A stretch of 64,000 bases of DNA from Agarivorans gilvus (GTDB lineage: Bacteria > Pseudomonadota > Gammaproteobacteria > Enterobacterales > Celerinatantimonadaceae), in contig NZ_CP013021.1 in the NCBI RefSeq assembly GCF_001420915.1, positions 1,698,501 through 1,762,500 of the forward strand. Reading direction: 5' to 3'. Positions 18,744-27,528 of the stretch are shown here, one piece after another; the first letter of the stretch is position 1; every line of letters begins with the position of its first letter. Both the position numbers and the translations under genes were made by a program. Under the pieces are notes generated by a model, which was given only the letters and a program-made list of their open reading frames with translations, was not told the DNA's origin and did not search any database.

Positions 18744-19667
18744 ATTTATAACCAGTGTTTCTATATATCCCTGCAAGCTAGCAAGTGGAGTTCGTAAGTC
18801 ATGAGATAAATCGGCAAGCAATGTCCTACGATCGCTATCAATTTGCTGCAGTTGAGAAAACTGCAGGTTGATGTGCTGCAACATGTCGGTAAATGCACAC
18901 CCTAGGCGATGGATTTCATCATTGCTATCCCGACGCCATTTCCCCTGCTCGATTAATGCAATAGAGCGCTTAAAATCTTCACGTCTAAATTTTTCAATAT
19001 CAGCAACCAATCCGTTTAATGGTTTGGTAAGAAATCGAAACAGCACGAGAAGAGCAATGAGTAAAAAAACCAAGCTTGAGACGACAAAAACAAAAAAAAT
19101 GCGCGTACTCTGACTGCTACTTAAAGAGTTAATGGTTGAATCATATATTTCGCCACCCAGAATAATATAAAGAAACCCTTGGAGCTGATTAGCTTGATAA
19201 ACGGGCGCAACTGAAAAAACTTTCTTCGCATCATTATCGCGAGGATCATCGCCAAAAACCGGTAAGGGAGCGCTGTTTTCAATCACACGTTTTAGCGGTG
19301 TAAGGTCGACATGGGAACGCTTAACTTTACCGGCTTCGGCGGAATAAGTGAGGATTTTGCCTGTAGGATCTAAAAAGTAAAACTCAAAGTTAGGCCCCAA
19401 TACCATCAATGTATGGAAGAGCTTCTTTAAACTATCGTAGTTGTACTCGCCCCTGCTTAAATGAGGATTATCAGTCGCTAATTGTTCAGCAAGACGAAGA
19501 TGCAAGGTTTGTTGCGTCTCACTACGAACCAATTGCTGCAGCTGGTTATTCAAATGAAAAAAAATGGCTAACAACAGCATAAATACTGCAAATAACCACA
19601 AGGCAATTCGCTGGTAAAAGCATAGGCTAAACAAGTAAATCAACCCCTTTAGGACTAAACTTGTAAC

Positions 19668-20354
19668 CTACCCCCACACCGTTTGAACAATTTGCGGGCT
19701 GGTTGCATCGCGTTCAATCTTGGCCCGAAGACGATTGATATGAGAATTTACGGTATGTTCGTATCCACTATGGTGGTAACCCCACACAGAATCGAGTAAC
19801 TGATTGCGGCTAAAGACTTGGTTAGGATGGCTGGCCAAATAAAATAGCAGATCAAACTCGGTGGCAGTTAAATCAACCGCTTGCTCGTTCAACAGGACTT
19901 GGTGATATTTTTGGTTTATCCGCAAGCTGCCAATAACTAATTTGGGCTCTTCTGGGCTATCCGCATCTGAATGCAGTTTTCTTACGATCTGAGCTTTTCG
20001 TAATTGGGCTCGCACACGAGCTCGCAACTCCCTAACACTAAATGGTTTAGTGATATAGTCATCTGCGCCGAGCTCCAAACCCAGCACCCTGTCTAATTCA
20101 GAGTTCTTAGAGGTAATAATCATAATGGCCAGATGAGGCTTACGCTCTCTCACTTCTCTACAAATGTCCAAGCCATTCATTCCAGGCAAAGTGACATCAA
20201 GAATTAGCAGGTTAAAATCACACTCTAGGGCCAACCTGTATCCCTCTGCACCGTCAACAGCTGCCACTGTATCAATGCCTAACTCTGCTAAATTTACCCG
20301 GAGTAATTCTGCTATATCGGCATCATCCTCAACAATCAAAACCGACTCTCTCAT
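19668..20354 (-). CDS. OmpR-family response regulator (C-terminus altered by an indel)
   Basis: It has a receiver domain (about residues 1-120) with VEDD near the N-terminus, phospho-acceptor Asp in LLILDVTLPGMNG, and Lys in DYITKPFSV. A winged-helix DNA-binding domain follows (FDLLFYLASHPNQVFSRNQL, then HTVNSHINRLRAKIE). The frame stops at VQTVWG, where the family normally continues VGYKF. A G5 run on the coding strand (19671-19675) missing one G explains this. The restored frame reads VWGVGYKFSPKGVDLLV to 19627, overlapping the kinase gene start. ATG 20354 (MRESVLIVEDD) is the preferred start. It is the partner of the interrupted kinase. Confidence 0.88.
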   Translation of the reverse strand: MRESVLIVEDDADIAELLRVNLAELGIDTVAAVDGAEGYRLALECDFNLLILDVTLPGMNGLDICREVRERKPHLAIMIITSKNSELDRVLGLELGADDYITKPFSVRELRARVRAQLRKAQIVRKLHSDADSPEEPKLVIGSLRINQKYHQVLLNEQAVDLTATEFDLLFYLASHPNQVFSRNQLLDSVWGYHHSGYEHTVNSHINRLRAKIERDATSPQIVQTVWG

Positions 20355-20459
20355 ACCTGCATCCATATGGTTAAATGAAATCAACTACACATCGATACAC
20401 AACATAGCCCGGTTTCAATTTGGCACAGGGGTTTTAAGGTAACTAAAACCGGGCAATAC

Positions 20460-21179
20460 TTACTGTTGTATTCGAGCTATCTGAATTTTAGCGGTAGGAT
20501 TGTCAAACTTGTGTTGACCCGATAACACAGATTCAAGCAAACCATCATCCGCAGATAAAACCCCTTGATGCACAGCAACAAAATTGACATCGTCTCTGAC
20601 AGAATCAAATCCTACGCCACCATCGGCGGGTCCAGGTATAGTGCCTGCCATTTCCGAGTTCTTTTCTGTGCCTGCATCGAATGTCGAACTATAAAACGTG
20701 ACACTCTGACCTTCGCTCAACGAGCTAATGTCATAAGCATCCAGACCGGTGAAAGCATCATTTGTATTCACTAACATGCTTACAAGAGACAGCTTGGCAC
20801 CTGTTCCACTCTCAACTTCAACACTAAGAGTTTCACTCATGCCTGGCTGCAATAGCCCTACACCACTGCTATGAGCCAATACCATTGGGTCTACAAACAA
20901 CTCAGCAGCATCACCACCCTCAGCCATTTTTTCCAAAGACACCGTGGCCGGCTGACCGACTTGCCACAAATTACCTGCACTGTGTATAACGACAGCCACT
21001 GGTGACATTGGTTGTGCGTGAGTTAAATTTGTTACGGTTACCTCATAAGACACGCTTACAGGCTCCTCGGTATTTGGATGCTCTGCGTTACTTCCATCAT
21101 GACAACCGGCAAGCGCTAGTAAGGCCGACGACGTAAGCAATACCCCTTTAAAGCGGGATTTAACACCAATAATCATCAT
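20460..21179 (-). CDS. Spondin-domain lipoprotein
   Basis: This 239-residue protein has a lipobox-type signal peptide (LLTSSALLALAGC, cysteine near residue 26). The mature part matches bacterial spondin_N domains: VSYEVTVTNLTHAQPMSPVAVVIH, QPATVSLEKMAEGGDAAEL, LSLVSMLVNTNDAFTGLD, then a C-terminal ASP/TAKIQIARI strand. Such proteins are exported and bind unknown ligands. AGGAGG precedes the start. It lies 6 bases after a paralogue and is followed by a response regulator and sensor kinase, suggesting an operon. Confidence 0.82.
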   Translation of the reverse strand: MMIIGVKSRFKGVLLTSSALLALAGCHDGSNAEHPNTEEPVSVSYEVTVTNLTHAQPMSPVAVVIHSAGNLWQVGQPATVSLEKMAEGGDAAELFVDPMVLAHSSGVGLLQPGMSETLSVEVESGTGAKLSLVSMLVNTNDAFTGLDAYDISSLSEGQSVTFYSSTFDAGTEKNSEMAGTIPGPADGGVGFDSVRDDVNFVAVHQGVLSADDGLLESVLSGQHKFDNPTAKIQIARIQQ

Positions 21180-21185
21180 AACCTC

Positions 21186-21881
21186 CTAGTTAACGTTGAT
21201 GGTGACCTTGGCAATGGGATTCAACCAGCGATGTTTGGAACTGGTGATATCGCTTATCCCTGCCTCCATGTCTTCATCACCAATGCTGCCACGGTGGATG
21301 TGAACAGTGTTGTTGTTTTCAACACTTGAAACCCCCGTACCACCGTTACCGATTAACGCTTCTAATGGCGGTGGAACCGGCATACCAGGAACACCAATTG
21401 CGCCACCACCACGGATTTCGTCGTTCGCTTCGGTACCTGCATCATATGCATTCAGGTATACAGTATAAGTACCTGGCTGCTCCGGAATTACCCAATCGTC
21501 CAAACCTATGAACCCATCGTTTGAAGGCAGGATCATGGCTACTAATGATAAAGAAGAATTACCAGCAGTATTGGTTAACGAAATTTCCCCCATCGCACCA
21601 GGAGCGGTTAATCCTTCGGTGTGGGCGTAATTCGCTCCAACGGCCTCACTTTGGGCTATTAGTCCGGCCAAAGAGCCGCCTTCGGCCATTTCCTGTAGTG
21701 CAAGAGATGCTGCCTGCCCAGGTGTAAACAACTGAGTTTCAGAGTCATGCGCTACAGCCAGCACCGGTGTAAAATAAACGCCCTGAGTTAAATTCTGTAC
21801 CGAGACAGTTAAGTCGGCAGCATACGACGTGATGGGAAGGGCAAGTGCGCCCAGAGCAAATAGCTTTGATAGATTTTTCAT
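21186..21881 (-). CDS. Spondin-domain exported protein
   Basis: This 231-residue protein has a Sec signal peptide (MKNLSKLFALGALALPITSYAA; cleavage after SYA). The body repeats the spondin_N pattern of its neighbour: LTVSVQNLTQGVYFTPVLAVAH, QAASLALQEMAEGGSLAGL, LSLVAMILPSNDGFIGLDDW, and a C-terminal NPIAKVTINV strand. It is the first gene of the probable spondin-spondin-regulator-kinase operon, transcribed away from the AraC cluster. AGAGGAATGAG precedes the start. Function is unknown; cell-surface or periplasmic ligand binding is plausible. Confidence 0.82.
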   Translation of the reverse strand: MKNLSKLFALGALALPITSYAADLTVSVQNLTQGVYFTPVLAVAHDSETQLFTPGQAASLALQEMAEGGSLAGLIAQSEAVGANYAHTEGLTAPGAMGEISLTNTAGNSSLSLVAMILPSNDGFIGLDDWVIPEQPGTYTVYLNAYDAGTEANDEIRGGGAIGVPGMPVPPPLEALIGNGGTGVSSVENNNTVHIHRGSIGDEDMEAGISDITSSKHRWLNPIAKVTINVN

Positions 21882-22051
21882 CTCATTCCTCTTGTGATAT
21901 TAAAAAAATCTCTTGTAGTCTCACGACCAGTTATCACAAAACAATCACGATACCGTTACGATTTAATCTCATTTCTAAAAAACCAATCCCCCCTGCAAAA
22001 CTGTTCAGCGAGGCACAAATTAGAACTTGCCGGCGCCTAGGCCAGATCAAC

Positions 22052-22075
22052 AAGTAAACAGATCGGTATATTTTT
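22052..22075. promoter_or_regulatory. Candidate TetR operator, site A
   Basis: AAGTAAACAGATCGGTATAT matches the pattern AAGTANACNGATYRGTNTAY shared with sites at 22135 and 26647. It lies in the spondin/AraC divergent region. Binding is inferred. Confidence 0.5.
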
Positions 22076-22134
22076 ATATAGCAAACAATCACTTGTTAAA
22101 TTCAGGCTATTTTTTCGCCAAAAACACTTGCCCA

Positions 22135-22158
22135 AAGTAAACCGATCAGTGTACTTTT
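22135..22158. promoter_or_regulatory. Candidate TetR operator, site B
   Basis: AAGTAAACCGATCAGTGTAC followed by TTTT is near-palindromic (AGTA..AC..GT..TACT). It is almost identical to the site just upstream of the TetR gene at 26.6 kb, suggesting one regulator for both. Confidence 0.55.
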
Positions 22159-22532
22159 AATTGGAATTCTAAGAGAGATTTAGTTTTTAGCTGAGATTTA
22201 GCCTCGATTGTCTAAATACTGAATTTAACTTTGATTGGCTTTAAGAACACCGAAGTCGGTAGATTCGGTCTCTTATCTCGCGGTTTATCTAGATAGTAGG
22301 TGATAAGCCTCTAACAAGACGAGCCGTGAGCAATAGAGAAAGAACCAATCTACCGCACACATTTTATGGATGTTAATTGCACGTATTTTGCGGATGAAGA
22401 ATCAGATAAAACTGCCTTTACCTGCATTTAATACACTGTTAAGTATAGTATTAAAGCCACTATAGTCAGCCACGCTAGTGGACGATGTTTGGGCTTCTTT
22501 ACTACATCCCTTAACAGTTAGGGAGAGAGAGC

Positions 22533-23384
22533 ATGAACAGTTTGAATGAAATTTTAGATCAACATACTTTTTGCGCTGAAATTAATCACAATGGCCCGCT
22601 AAACGGCACTAAACACTTTGGACAAAACGGGCAACTGCATTTTTTGGTGTCGGGACAAATGCGTCTAATCAGATCAGGAAGGCCTGAAGTTTTAATGGAT
22701 AAACCATCATTTGTTTTATTACCAAAGGGCGATACTCATCAGCTGGTAGCCTGTGGCAATCAAGCAGTTAAGCTCATCAGTGCCAGTATCTCTTTTAAAA
22801 TATCGCGTACTTCTCTCATTGTTGATTCATTGCCAGAGCTTGTTTATCACCAGATTGATAAATCATGTTCTCTTTCAAACACAGTACAAATTTTATTCCG
22901 CGAGGTATTTAGTCAAAGGTTTGGCAAAGACGTTATTGTTAACAAGCTAGGGGAGCTTTTTATGCTGCAAGTGCTTAGATATGCAACCGAGCAAGGTAGC
23001 CTGTATGAAGGTGCATTAGCTGCAATGAATCACCCGCAAATGTGTAAGGTAATTGAAGCAATACACCACTCACCAGGTGAGCACTGGACATTAAATGAGC
23101 TGGCATCGATTGCCGCCATGTCTCGCTCTAAATTTGCTGAAGTATTTAAAAACCTAGTGGGTCAGACGCCAAATGACTATTTGACGGATTTAAGACTAGC
23201 TAAAGCACAAAAGTTATTACAATTAAACAAGCCAGTTAACTATATTGCCAATGAAGTGGGTTATGAACATGGCTCAGCCTTAGTTAGGGTTTTTAAGAAA
23301 AAACTTGGCGTTTCTCCTCGTCAATGGTTACATCAAACAAGTCAATCTAAGCCTTACGACTTGGCGGTACGTAGTCCAAACTAA
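22533..23384 (+). CDS. AraC family regulator with N-terminal cupin domain (first of tandem pair)
   Basis: This 283-residue protein has a cupin-type sensor (about 20-170; LHFLVSGQMRLIRSG, FVLLPKGDTHQLV) and a C-terminal AraC domain (about 180-275) with LNELASIAAMSRSKFAEVFK and VNYIANEVGYEHGSALVRVF, then KLGVSPRQWLH. AGGGAGAGAGAG gives a strong ribosome site. A close paralogue starts 18 bases downstream, followed by DoxX. Two palindromes upstream suggest repression by the nearby TetR. Its ligand is unknown. Confidence 0.88.
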   Translation: MNSLNEILDQHTFCAEINHNGPLNGTKHFGQNGQLHFLVSGQMRLIRSGRPEVLMDKPSFVLLPKGDTHQLVACGNQAVKLISASISFKISRTSLIVDSLPELVYHQIDKSCSLSNTVQILFREVFSQRFGKDVIVNKLGELFMLQVLRYATEQGSLYEGALAAMNHPQMCKVIEAIHHSPGEHWTLNELASIAAMSRSKFAEVFKNLVGQTPNDYLTDLRLAKAQKLLQLNKPVNYIANEVGYEHGSALVRVFKKKLGVSPRQWLHQTSQSKPYDLAVRSPN

Positions 23385-23402
23385 CCAGCACAGAGTAATT
23401 TA

Positions 23403-24275
23403 ATGGAAAACATAGCAGACATCATAAGAAGTATGTCACTAACAGCAGAAGTCTTCTTTAGTGGGCGATTATGTGGAATTCAGTCGTTCTCTTCAGAGGG
23501 TAAGGGCCACTTGCATTTACTCAAAAAAGGTAATCTAACGGTCATCATGAAAGACGGCACCAAGCTGGTCATTGATAAACCATCTGTCATCTTTATACCT
23601 GGTGATATTGAGCACCGAATCCTGTCTGAGCAATCTGAAGGTGCAGAGATGGTGTGCGCAACACTAAATATAGAGTCGACCAATCGAAAACTATTTTTAG
23701 ATGCCTTTCCTGCATTTTTAGCGCTTGATACCGATAGTGCAGCTTACATAGCAAGAACAGCTGAATGGCTATTTGAAGAGGCCTTTGGCCGCTCGGTAAC
23801 GCGAAGTGTTGTAATAGACAAACTCAGCGAGTTGTTTTTGCTTCAAGTTATTCGCTATGTGATTGAAAATGATTTAGTTAAGGGCGGCGTATTAGCGGCG
23901 TTAACTAATCCGATGATGGCCAAAGTGATCTCTTCAATACATAGCCAGCCACAGGTTGATTGGACAGTTGACTCTTTGGCTGAGCTTGCAGCCATGTCAC
24001 GTTCAAAATTTGCAGCCACCTTCAAATCAGTACTGGGAACCACACCAAACGATTATTTAAGTGACGTAAGAATCGCAATAGCGCAAGACATGTTAATTAA
24101 GAAAAAACCGGTCAATTTGGTAGCTAATTTGGTTGGTTATGAACACGGCTCAGCCCTTGCGAGACTATTTAGAAAAAAACTGGGCATGTCACCAAAGCAA
24201 TGGCTCAAGCTAACAGACAGTCAAACTCAGCTTCCTATCAGTGTCCACGATAAAAATAAAACTAAAAAGGTATAA
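23403..24275 (+). CDS. AraC family regulator with cupin domain (second of tandem pair)
   Basis: This 290-residue paralogue of the preceding gene has the same layout: cupin (LHLLKKGNLTVIMKDG, SVIFIPGDIEHRIL) then an AraC DNA-binding domain (VDSLAELAAMSRSKFAATFK, VNLVANLVGYEHGSALARLF, KLGMSPKQWLK). The helix-turn-helix regions of the two are very alike, so they may share targets or form heterodimers. The 18-base gap suggests cotranscription. Confidence 0.88.
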   Translation: MENIADIIRSMSLTAEVFFSGRLCGIQSFSSEGKGHLHLLKKGNLTVIMKDGTKLVIDKPSVIFIPGDIEHRILSEQSEGAEMVCATLNIESTNRKLFLDAFPAFLALDTDSAAYIARTAEWLFEEAFGRSVTRSVVIDKLSELFLLQVIRYVIENDLVKGGVLAALTNPMMAKVISSIHSQPQVDWTVDSLAELAAMSRSKFAATFKSVLGTTPNDYLSDVRIAIAQDMLIKKKPVNLVANLVGYEHGSALARLFRKKLGMSPKQWLKLTDSQTQLPISVHDKNKTKKV

Positions 24276-24375
24276 ACCCGAGACGAATGGTTTCTTTTTA
24301 TGCTCAAGCCCACGGTAAATTTAAATCAGCTGACAACAGCACTAATAATCAGGTTTAAATGAAAAGGACAATATC

Positions 24376-24855
24376 GTGAGCTTGTTACTAAAACTCCTTA
24401 AACAATATGACAATGTACTGGATACATTACTTCCATACCTTCAATCTCTACTCAGCATTAGTGGGCGCTTCTATGTTTCCTGGGTATTTTTTTCCTCTGG
24501 GTTAACTAAAATAGCCGACTGGGAATCCACACTGTTTTTATTTGAATACGAATACAGTGTTCCCTTATTACCCATAACTCTCGCGGCCCTTCTTGCTACT
24601 GTCGGAGAGTTAGTATTGCCAGTACTGTTGACCCTAGGCGTTGCCGCGCGGGTGAGTGCAGTGGGTTTATTTATAGTCAATATTGTAGCTGTAATTAGTT
24701 TAGAAGACTTAGCTCCGGCGGCCTTAGCTGCTCACGTTATCTGGGGCCTAATACTGCTTCATATTTCAGTTTGGGGAGCAGGAAAAATAACTGGGGACTA
24801 TTTAATCATTCGCAGAATCCTGCGAAAAAAACAGGCTCAACTTTCAGCTGTATAA
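24376..24855 (+). CDS. DoxX family membrane protein
   Basis: This 159-residue protein has four hydrophobic helices and the DoxX pattern: SGRFYVSWVFFSSGLTKIADW, then YSVPLLPITLAALLATVGELV LPV and a C-terminal HVIWGLILLHISVWG helix. The start is GTG 24376, preceded by AAAAGGA. DoxX proteins often occur in redox or metal-stress clusters and beside DUF2282/DUF692 (bufferin) genes, which are 3-5 kb away here on the other strand. It forms an operon with the next gene (stop and next start adjacent). Confidence 0.85.
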   Translation: MSLLLKLLKQYDNVLDTLLPYLQSLLSISGRFYVSWVFFSSGLTKIADWESTLFLFEYEYSVPLLPITLAALLATVGELVLPVLLTLGVAARVSAVGLFIVNIVAVISLEDLAPAALAAHVIWGLILLHISVWGAGKITGDYLIIRRILRKKQAQLSAV

Positions 24856-24867
24856 TTGAACGTCTTT

Positions 24868-25836
24868 ATGAAAAAGCCAACCATTAATGGTGAGCAGCCC
24901 ATTGAAAATGCTCCGATTATTCAGCTTGATAACGGAGCATGCTGTATCCCACAACATTACTTAAGTTATTCTCATTCAGTATCAACCATTCAACAAATCA
25001 TTAGCAACTGTGACTTTGACGACGATTACAAGATTTTCGCTGGGCAAGATTTACTTGGGCTATACATACAAATTGGCGTTGTCGGTTTTGATACTTATCA
25101 ATCGCCACAAAGTCAGAAATCAAGGAAGATACTTTATGGAAGACGCTGGCGCATTGAGCCTTATTTTCCTACATCGGAGCTAATACAAACTATTTATTTA
25201 GCGATTAAAAAAGCGCGCGAGCATGAAGTTCGTGAGAGCTTAAAGTTGAATATTAATGGTAAATATAGCGCGCCTTTTAGCTCTCATCAGGATCTTCCCC
25301 TAATCTGCGATCAATTTGAGCACTTGGCATCAGCTGAGCAGGAGTATTCTTTTGCGGAATTCAGACGAGCAGTAGCAAAAATCACTAAATCAATTCGCTT
25401 TGATCATTGCTCTTTACGCCTAATCAACATAGAAAAGAGATACAAAGATCAAATTCTAATTGATGTTAAATTTGCGACATCAGAGTGGTCTGAGTTACCA
25501 GAAATCCACCATGCTTTTTTAACTATCATCATTAATAAGCCGAGTATTAACCTTTTCTTACACGAGCTGATGGATGCCATAATTAAACATAGTGATGATT
25601 ATGTTGCAGAAAATTTTCACTACAACCACTCTCCTCGATTCAGTAAAAGTGCCAGTCCTTTGAAGCTTGCCGATCTTTCTCAACAAGTGAGGCGAAAACA
25701 ACCACAGCAAGAACACTGCGAATTTTACCAGCGCCTTGCCCAACATAATGAATGCGTAGATAAACTGAGAGCTCCAACCCCGATAAGTAGTGAGTTCAGT
25801 GAAGGTATCGCAAAAGACAGAGCAATTCATGGTTAG
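24868..25836 (+). CDS. Unknown protein encoded with DoxX
   Basis: This protein of about 322 residues was not recognised. It is soluble, basic towards the C-terminus, and has no signal peptide. Visible features are an N-terminal NGACCIPQHYLSYSH with paired cysteines, a repeated-looking aromatic segment LYGRRWRIEPYFPTSELIQTI, and a C-terminal low-complexity region rich in Gln and Lys. A TTG start at 24856, directly after the doxX stop, would add four residues. Coupling to doxX suggests a shared role, possibly redox or metal stress. Confidence 0.7.
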   Translation: MKKPTINGEQPIENAPIIQLDNGACCIPQHYLSYSHSVSTIQQIISNCDFDDDYKIFAGQDLLGLYIQIGVVGFDTYQSPQSQKSRKILYGRRWRIEPYFPTSELIQTIYLAIKKAREHEVRESLKLNINGKYSAPFSSHQDLPLICDQFEHLASAEQEYSFAEFRRAVAKITKSIRFDHCSLRLINIEKRYKDQILIDVKFATSEWSELPEIHHAFLTIIINKPSINLFLHELMDAIIKHSDDYVAENFHYNHSPRFSKSASPLKLADLSQQVRRKQPQQEHCEFYQRLAQHNECVDKLRAPTPISSEFSEGIAKDRAIHG

Positions 25837-26045
25837 GGCCTGTTGGCCCTTCAAGATGCTTTTTGCAGCTGTTTACGAGATGTTTATACTAAGCAGAGGC
25901 TTTGATATGCCGTTATTCTACCTGATAAGCTGATAACACATTGAAAGCCCCCACAAACACTGCCCGAAGGGTTCGGCCAACAAGCGCTAGGGAAGGCCTG
26001 GTTGCTTAGCCCACTCTCTGAATAATGACTAAGGCAAGATACCTT

Positions 26046-26630
26046 CTATGGGCAATGCAGCTCAAGCAAGGATAATGCAATTTGTTTTGCTACCTGGGCT
26101 GCATTTTTATTACTTGTAGTATGCGCATTAACAATTGCACCATCGGCTAACACTGCAAACTGCAAGGCTAAGTCGTGTTTATTTGCCAGTTGAAGCGGCT
26201 CTAGTAACTCTTCAAGATACTGAATAACCAGACGCTTATGCATCGTACAAATAACATGCACAGGATGATCTTGGCGAGGATATTCGGCAGAAGCATTGAT
26301 GAACATACATCCTGAAAACTGAGGTGACTTGGTCCACTCTTCAATAGCATCAAAAAATGCCAAGGGCTTAGCAAACAAGGCATTTCCCTGTTGCTGGCTG
26401 GCAAATTTATTAACACCGGTTTTGATCATGTTTAAAAACTCATCATCACGCCGTTGCAGCGTAGCGATAACCAGTTCATCTTTAGACTTAAAGTGGTTAT
26501 ACAGAGTACGTTTAGAGATGCCTGCGTGCTCAAGCACGGCATCGATACCAGTGCCCTTGATACCCTCTCGGTAAAATAGCTGTTGAGCAGCCTCTACTAA
26601 ATGCTCTCTTTTGCTCTTACGGCCTTTAGT
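26046..26630 (-). CDS. TetR family transcriptional regulator
   Basis: This 194-residue repressor has the N-terminal TetR helix-turn-helix (REHLVEAAQQLFYREGIKGT, VLEHAGISKRTLYNHFKSKD) and a C-terminal ligand-binding domain with FSGCMFINASAEYP. The start is GTG 26630, placed 5 bases after AAGGAGG; an upstream ATG at 26654 would put the ribosome site inside the gene. A palindrome 17 bases upstream resembles two sites in front of the AraC-DoxX operon. It lies last in the bufferin gene run and probably controls both flanks. Confidence 0.88.
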   Translation of the reverse strand, partial: TKGRKSKREHLVEAAQQLFYREGIKGTGIDAVLEHAGISKRTLYNHFKSKDELVIATLQRRDDEFLNMIKTGVNKFASQQQGNALFAKPLAFFDAIEEWTKSPQFSGCMFINASAEYPRQDHPVHVICTMHKRLVIQYLEELLEPLQLANKHDLALQFAVLADGAIVNAHTTSNKNAAQVAKQIALSLLELHCP

Positions 26631-26646
26631 CACATAAACCTCCTTT

Positions 26647-26668
26647 AAGTACACTGATTAGTATACCT
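26647..26668. promoter_or_regulatory. Candidate TetR operator, site C (autoregulatory)
   Basis: AAGTACACTGATTAGTATAC is an imperfect palindrome immediately upstream of the TetR start and matches sites at 22052 and 22135. Position suggests autorepression. Confidence 0.55.
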
Positions 26669-26691
26669 AAGATCGAGTGCAAAGAAAGAAA

Positions 26692-26925
26692 TTACTGACA
26701 GTTATTAGAGCTAAGACGACTATATATAAAAACAAAAAATGGTACACAGTAGCTGATTAGCGCGCGAACTGGATAAAATGGCTTTTGAGATGTAAAAGCA
26801 TCATATTGGTTGATTAAAGTGATAAAACTGCCAACCAGCAAAGCAGTTTTTAAAGCATTAAAAAGAATGGTTTTAGATATATTTTTACGCCAATTTTCGT
26901 ACACATAGTTGAAACTTTTACTCAC
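26692..26925 (-). CDS. NrtS-like small membrane protein
   Basis: A 77-residue product starting at GTG 26925, with GGAGG seven bases upstream and one base after the preceding stop, is missed if only long ATG frames are read. It resembles NrtS nitrate/nitrite transporter family proteins: ALKTALLVGSFITLINQYDA is the first helix region and ISYCVPFFVFIYSRL the second. The preceding WRKNISKTILFN is amphipathic. It is translationally coupled to the TlpA-like gene. Its transport substrate is unproven here. Confidence 0.7.
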   Translation of the reverse strand: MSKSFNYVYENWRKNISKTILFNALKTALLVGSFITLINQYDAFTSQKPFYPVRALISYCVPFFVFIYSRLSSNNCQ

Positions 26926-26926
26926 C

Positions 26927-27409
26927 CTAATCCTCCAGCGCCTGCTCAATACCAAGCGGAAATTGGTGACCGCGGTAGAGAATTTCTTGCGCTTGAGAAA
27001 TGACCACAAAAACAGGCGTGCCGGATACTCCATAAGCAGCAGAAATAGCACTTTCTTCATCAAAAATGATTGGATAATTAACCTGATATTCTTGAACGTA
27101 GTCATTAATTTTAGCGATTGAGTCATTAACCCCAACATTAATACCAATAACACTTATTTTTTCAGCATATTTGCTAGAAAAATCAACCAAGTTGGGTGTC
27201 TCTTTTTTACAATACGGACACCATGTTGCCCAGAAATATAGCATTACTGGCTTTTGTTCTAATACCTGAGACAGTGTAAGTTGCTCACCAGACAATGCAT
27301 GCGATGTAAAGTTGCTTGCCCGCAAAGGAGCGGATGTTGACTCTTGGCCTACTACATCAAACCCCATAACACTCCATACAATGAACAAGAAAAATATAAA
27401 ACGATTCAT
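26927..27409 (-). CDS. TlpA/ResA-like thiol-disulfide redoxin
   Basis: This 160-residue exported thioredoxin-fold protein begins with a signal peptide (MNRFIFFLFIVWSVMGFDVV). The active site is FWATWCPYCKKETPNL near residue 65, and the cis-Pro loop is GVSGTPVFVV. It should act in the periplasm as a thiol reductant or oxidant, for instance on cysteine-rich or metal-binding proteins. It follows the bufferin biosynthesis genes after a 119-base gap and is coupled to the NrtS-like gene. Start ATG 27409 is chosen over an adjacent GTG. Confidence 0.87.
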   Translation of the reverse strand: MNRFIFFLFIVWSVMGFDVVGQESTSAPLRASNFTSHALSGEQLTLSQVLEQKPVMLYFWATWCPYCKKETPNLVDFSSKYAEKISVIGINVGVNDSIAKINDYVQEYQVNYPIIFDEESAISAAYGVSGTPVFVVISQAQEILYRGHQFPLGIEQALED

Positions 27410-27528
27410 CACTTCCCCACTTTTTTAGTTAATACGTTTGTTAAAAGCTAAGTTAAAGCTCATAAGCTATTAGTTTCTCACCGTTACCTTTATGTATATG
27501 GAGCAATAAAGGCAAAGCTGAGACATAG

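Larger units (their letters stand above)
17072..19643 (-). pseudogene. Sensor histidine kinase gene interrupted by an IS5-type element
   Basis: The 5' part (18753-19643) encodes an N-terminal membrane helix, a periplasmic sensor of about 140 residues, a second helix, HAMP, and the H-box LADLSHDLRTPLASLQGYIE. The 3' part (17072-17689) encodes the rest of the DHp domain and the ATPase domain, with LIDNAIRHTPEGG, IRDSGIGISEHE and GLGLAISRKLV. Removing the element and one copy of the 9-bp duplication (GTTATAAAT, encoding VIN) rejoins both parts exactly in frame. The original start is probably TTG at 19643, overlapping the response regulator gene. The kinase core is separated from its sensor, so signalling to the adjacent regulator should be lost. 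Confidence 0.92.
21882..22532. other. 651-bp divergent intergenic region between spondin and AraC operons
   Basis: AT-rich DNA with no gene. It contains two similar palindromic sites (listed separately) 83 bp apart, and AGGGAGAGAGAG just before the AraC start. Nothing else recognised. Confidence 0.6.
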
